Shown here piece by piece: positions 61,471 to 64,000 of a stretch of DNA of 64,000 nucleotides. Each line of letters begins with the position of its first letter. Position 1 is the stretch's first letter. The position numbers and the translations under genes were made by a program. The notes under the pieces are model-generated. The model was not told where the DNA came from, searched no databases, and saw only the letters and a list, made by a program, of their open reading frames with translations. Origin of the DNA: Anaerostipes rhamnosivorans (GTDB taxonomy: Bacteria; Bacillota; Clostridia; Lachnospirales; Lachnospiraceae); contig NZ_CP040058.1 in the NCBI RefSeq assembly GCF_005280655.1, forward strand, positions 3,155,001 through 3,219,000, in the 5' to 3' direction.

Positions 61471-61520
61471 AAAGATCACAGATACATTGCCCCGAAACCG
61501 GCACATTCCCTGTGATCTTT
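61471..61520 (-). terminator. Leader terminator 3 of the MutS2-like gene
   Basis: On the minus strand AAAGATCACAG (61510-61520) pairs perfectly with CTGTGATCTTT (61471-61481); inside, TGCC pairs with GGCA. ATTTTATTTC follows. It ends about 70 bases before the MutS2-like start codon. Confidence 0.75.
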
Positions 61521-61548
61521 TAACGAAAGAAGTCTAAATTAAAAGAAT

Positions 61549-61576
61549 AAAAAAACACAGCATTACACAGCTATGT
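61549..61576 (-). terminator. Leader terminator 2 of the MutS2-like gene
   Basis: On the minus strand ACATAGC (61570-61576) pairs with GCTGTGT (61555-61561), including one G-U pair, with an 8-base loop and a run of six further T. The stem is short, so efficiency may be moderate. Confidence 0.5.
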
Positions 61577-61664
61577 TCCAACATCTCTTACCATCTATAT
61601 AAAGCGTATGAAACGGGTTTGTAAGGCAAAATATCAGATCAGTCTGCTTTATATGCAGGCTGAC

Positions 61665-61694
61665 AAAAAACAGACCGGCATATCCATACCTGTC
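61665..61694 (-). terminator. Leader terminator 1 of the MutS2-like gene
   Basis: On the minus strand GAC-a-GGTAT pairs with ATGCC-g-GTC around GGAT, followed by TGTTTTTTG. It begins 16 bases after the uORF stop. Confidence 0.5.
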
Positions 61695-61710
61695 GTCCCT
61701 GATCATTATT

Positions 61711-61749
61711 TTATTTTTCTGCAATGCTCATTCCAGAAACCCGTAACAC
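61711..61749 (-). CDS. Leader peptide uORF of the MutS2-like gene (12 residues)
   Basis: GTG at 61749 opens 12 codons (MLRVSGMSIAEK) ended by TAA at 61711, and GAGGTG lies 5 bases upstream. Codons 2 to 4 contain ACGGGTTT (61737-61744), which can pair with AAACCCGT (61613-61620) about 120 bases downstream, so translation would control the leader fold. An overlapping ATG at 61762 in another frame gives an 18-codon alternative without a ribosome-binding site. Confidence 0.5.
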   Translation of the reverse strand: MLRVSGMSIAEK

Positions 61750-61783
61750 CAAGACACCTCATTTCATTTCTTATTTTTTGTTT

Positions 61784-61812
61784 ATTATAGTCTTTGCTTT
61801 TCATATTGTCAA
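61784..61812 (-). promoter_or_regulatory. Consensus promoter of the MutS2-like gene
   Basis: On the minus strand TTGACA (61807-61812) and TATAAT (61784-61789) are 17 bases apart, a perfect sigma-A promoter. It lies about 380 bases upstream of the start codon, leaving a long structured leader. An inverted repeat CCTGACA/TGTCAGG (61826-61832, 61838-61844) sits just upstream. Confidence 0.88.
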
Positions 61813-61880
61813 CATCCATTTTTATCCTGACACGCATTGTCAGGGTTTGTCTAAGCATGATCAGGAAATAAAAAAACAGC

Positions 61881-61920
61881 CTCCTTTAAGTCTCTATCAT
61901 ATCAGACAGTTCTAAAGGAG
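61881..61920 (-). terminator. Terminator after the ADP-ribosylglycohydrolase gene
   Basis: CTCCTTTA (61881-61888) pairs with TAAAGGAG (61913-61920). On the minus strand CTG and seven T follow. Confidence 0.8.
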
Positions 61921-61963
61921 ACCGCTATAAGAATCAAAACAACAACCTAAGAAGTTTAAAGAA

Positions 61964-63019
61964 TTACTTAGCATTCAAATAATTATTATGAGCTAAATCT
62001 GTCAGTTCTTCAGATACTTTATCAAAATCAAATCCTGTATTAGCCTTTTTAAACACCTCATATTTATCACTGTCTATCTCTTCAAATCCTGTATATGCAC
62101 CGGCTAACATTCCCGCAATACAAGCAATCGTATCGGTATCTCCGCCAATATTTGCGCCGCCGATGATTGTTTTCAATACATCTCCGGAACTTGCTAAAAA
62201 AAGGCCAATGGCACATGCAGCAGAACTTTGAATAGATCCGTCATTTCCAACACTTCTTTCCAATCTTTCCATCGCTTCGTCCATTTGATCTGAGGTTAAA
62301 GCAATTTCTATACTTTTAACGATTTTTTCATAAACTGCAAATCCCGGAGCAATTCTGGCTTCTTCCCTTCCAATTTCTTCTCCACGTTTCGCTCCGTAAA
62401 GACAAGCTTTTATAATAGAATATAAATCAGAATCTTCCATTAAAGCATTTGAGATTCCGCATGCAATTGCACATGCCCCCGAATATCCATGCTGTGTTCC
62501 ATGGGACGGCTTAGTCATAGTAATTGCAACTTCTATGGTTTTTTCCAAATTTCCAGGAAACAGCAATCCCGCCGGAGCAATTCTCATCGCTGCACCATTA
62601 GAAGTACCACGGTCATATGTTCCGCCCGTTTTCCCCAATTCAACAGGATCTTTGCCTGATTTTAAGTCCTCTATCAAATATCTTGTTGTTGGTCCTGCAT
62701 TTCTTGGATAATACTTCGGATATTTTTCCGACCATTCTATCAAAGCATTTGCTGCATCATTTACCGTAAAATTTCCTTTAGATTTAATGACTGCCAATGC
62801 CATTTCATACATCTGAGATGTATCATCTGTAACTTCACCCATCAGGTTATCTTTCACATAAAGATTTAAACTTGGATCTATAAAATCAGTAATTGGTCCC
62901 CCATAGTTTTTAATAATTTCATCTCTGCTCCAAGCCTCTGAAGGCGCCCCCATTGCATCTCCCATTCCCGCAGCTACTAAAGTCCCTTTAATCTTGTTAT
63001 ATAAATATTGTTTTTCCAT
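61964..63019 (-). CDS. ADP-ribosylglycohydrolase-family (DraG-like) protein
   Basis: The 351-residue protein has the DraG-family metal-binding motifs: GDAMGAPSE near the N-terminus, TDDTSQ (about 65), and GGANIGGDTDTIACIAG (about 290). Such enzymes remove ADP-ribose from proteins or small molecules using two metal ions; some members act on other N- or O-glycosides. The ATG at 63019 follows AAGGAG and gives the family's usual start. The upstream PTS permease gene ends 16 bases away, so the two are co-transcribed, which hints at a glycoside substrate brought in by the PTS. That is inference. Confidence 0.88.
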   Translation of the reverse strand: MEKQYLYNKIKGTLVAAGMGDAMGAPSEAWSRDEIIKNYGGPITDFIDPSLNLYVKDNLMGEVTDDTSQMYEMALAVIKSKGNFTVNDAANALIEWSEKYPKYYPRNAGPTTRYLIEDLKSGKDPVELGKTGGTYDRGTSNGAAMRIAPAGLLFPGNLEKTIEVAITMTKPSHGTQHGYSGACAIACGISNALMEDSDLYSIIKACLYGAKRGEEIGREEARIAPGFAVYEKIVKSIEIALTSDQMDEAMERLERSVGNDGSIQSSAACAIGLFLASSGDVLKTIIGGANIGGDTDTIACIAGMLAGAYTGFEEIDSDKYEVFKKANTGFDFDKVSEELTDLAHNNYLNAK

Positions 63020-63035
63020 AAAATCTATCTCCTTC

Positions 63036-64000
63036 TTATACAATTTCTGCTGTGTAAGCTTCTAATTCTTTCTTTTGTTTTTCTTCGATTGCCTTGTCAA
63101 CTCCAAAGAAATAGGTTAATAAAAATGTCACGGAACAACCAACTAATGTTCCTATCATCAACCCTGTAAATCCTTTGCCAAAGAAAGCCGGCAACGTATA
63201 TATACCAAACATAACCGGAGCGGTAATCCCTGCTCCACATGCTCCTGTAATAGCTCCTCCTACTGCGCCTCCTACTAATACAAAGTAGAAAGGCTTTCTA
63301 TATTTTATATTTACCCCATACATTACCGGTTCAATTACTCCGCCGGAGAGTAAACTTGTTACTGTTAAAGATAATGCATTCTCCCGAACCACTTTATTTT
63401 TAACTTTTAATGCAACGGCAAGTCCTGCTGCAATTTGACACATTATACTAGGAGCAAACGCAACTGTAACTCTGTCCACTCCCAAACTATTTATATTCGG
63501 GAACTGAATCAATGTCAGTACCAGCCAGTGCATACCAACAATTATGATTACTTGCCACAGTCCTCCGATTACTGCACCAGACAGCAATGGACTAAACTGA
63601 TATAAACTATTGAATAAATTTACTAATATAGCACCGCCCCAATTCCCAATCGGTCCAATAATTAAGATTGCAATCGGCATTGTAATAATCAAAGCGATCA
63701 CAGATGAAAATACTGTCTTAAATAGTTTTGGCAGTAATTTATTTAATAATTTTTGAACATATGATAACAAAAGTATTGTCAGAATTGGCGGCAATATACT
63801 TCCGGTATAATTTATATTCGGAACATTAATCCCCAAAAATGAAACCTGTTCATTTGCCTTGAATAATTCCATAAAACCTGGATGCAGCAAAAATCCGGTT
63901 AACATCAAAGCCAGTGCCTTATTAGCCTTAAATCTTTCCGCTGCGGACCACGCCACAAGAAACGGAAGGAAATAGAAAAAAGAATCTGATAATGTATTGA
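63036..64000 (-). CDS. PTS sugar transporter EIIC component, glucose/beta-glucoside superfamily (5' end outside the window)
   Basis: The frame stays open to the right edge of the window, so this is the C-terminal part of a longer protein, 320 codons of which are present. It carries about eight membrane spans and the EIIC signatures SFFYFLPFLVAWSAAERFKAN and SGGVIEPVMYGVNIKYRKP (the GITEP-type substrate motif). It ends in a short charged tail without an EIIA domain. An N-terminal EIIB domain may lie beyond the window. The sugar is not identified; its neighbour is an ADP-ribosylglycohydrolase. Confidence 0.88.
   Translation of the reverse strand, partial: NTLSDSFFYFLPFLVAWSAAERFKANKALALMLTGFLLHPGFMELFKANEQVSFLGINVPNINYTGSILPPILTILLLSYVQKLLNKLLPKLFKTVFSSVIALIITMPIAILIIGPIGNWGGAILVNLFNSLYQFSPLLSGAVIGGLWQVIIIVGMHWLVLTLIQFPNINSLGVDRVTVAFAPSIMCQIAAGLAVALKVKNKVVRENALSLTVTSLLSGGVIEPVMYGVNIKYRKPFYFVLVGGAVGGAITGACGAGITAPVMFGIYTLPAFFGKGFTGLMIGTLVGCSVTFLLTYFFGVDKAIEEKQKKELEAYTAEIV

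Noticed and set aside
1..64000. CRISPR array, prophage, insertion sequence, rRNA or tRNA genes
   Set aside because: No regularly spaced repeats, integrase or transposase, phage structural genes, or recognisable RNA genes were seen on reading through the window.

Overview
The window reads as chromosomal DNA of a spore-forming, low-to-mid GC Firmicute of class Clostridia, most likely Lachnospiraceae. The evidence is spoVT, strong AGGAGG-type ribosome-binding sites, a Gram-positive LexA box, long-form HPF, FtsEX paired with a secreted M23 peptidase, InlB-type repeat surface proteins with TGD-type sorting tails, and a CdaR-type regulator next to ftsE. An Anaerostipes-like organism is plausible, but the genus cannot be fixed from this sequence. 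No rRNA, tRNA, CRISPR array, insertion sequence or prophage was seen. Most genes lie on the minus strand.

Layout. 1-3.3 kb: t6A/processing operon (YcxB-like membrane protein, tsaE, tsaB, rimI fused to a zinc-ribbon tail, rnz), divergent from spoVT (3.4-4.0 kb). 4.05-10 kb: uvrB-uvrA behind a LexA-overlapped promoter, preceded by two alkyltransferase-family genes. 10.2-13.1 kb: a large beta-helix/InlB-repeat surface protein. 13.2-20.8 kb: signalling cluster (hybrid histidine kinase, REC-GGDEF-EAL-REC-GGDEF protein, regulator with two GntR domains). 21-23 kb: lone pseudopilin and a CtpA peptidase. 23.3-27.7 kb: GntP permease, CoA-transferase, MaoC hydratase and a LysR regulator. 27.8-31.7 kb: M23 peptidase, FtsX, FtsE, CdaR-type regulator. 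31.8-37.4 kb: YitT, LCP-like protein, YmfI-like SDR, Tex, dCMP deaminase. 37.5-41.7 kb: threonine operon (ACT protein, hom, a phosphoglycerate-mutase-like probable homoserine kinase, aspartokinase). 41.8-47.7 kb: secA, prfB, SanA-like protein, amidase-like lipoprotein, small InlB-repeat protein. 48-50.3 kb: hpf, DnaA-box cluster, trxB, trxA. 50.3-56.4 kb: DMT exporter, AraC regulator, sdpR-sdpI, purine permease, Lsa-like ABC-F protein with an attenuator leader. 56.4-61.4 kb: VanZ, two GNATs, MgtC, sugar O-acetyltransferase and a MutS2-like protein lacking Smr. 61.9-64 kb: ADP-ribosylglycohydrolase and a PTS EIIC cut by the window end.

The most interesting signals are non-coding. Two genes connected by family to stalled or drug-bound ribosomes (the ABC-F protein and the Smr-less MutS2 homologue) each sit behind a promoter, short leader ORFs and intrinsic terminators, the architecture of ribosome-mediated transcription attenuation. 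This suggests, but does not prove, that both answer to translation stress. Other striking non-coding features are a strongly folded intergenic repeat between secA and hpf whose end motif recurs in the ABC-F leader, four co-oriented DnaA boxes upstream of hpf, a LexA operator on the uvrBA promoter, and paired 22-bp operators before sdpRI.
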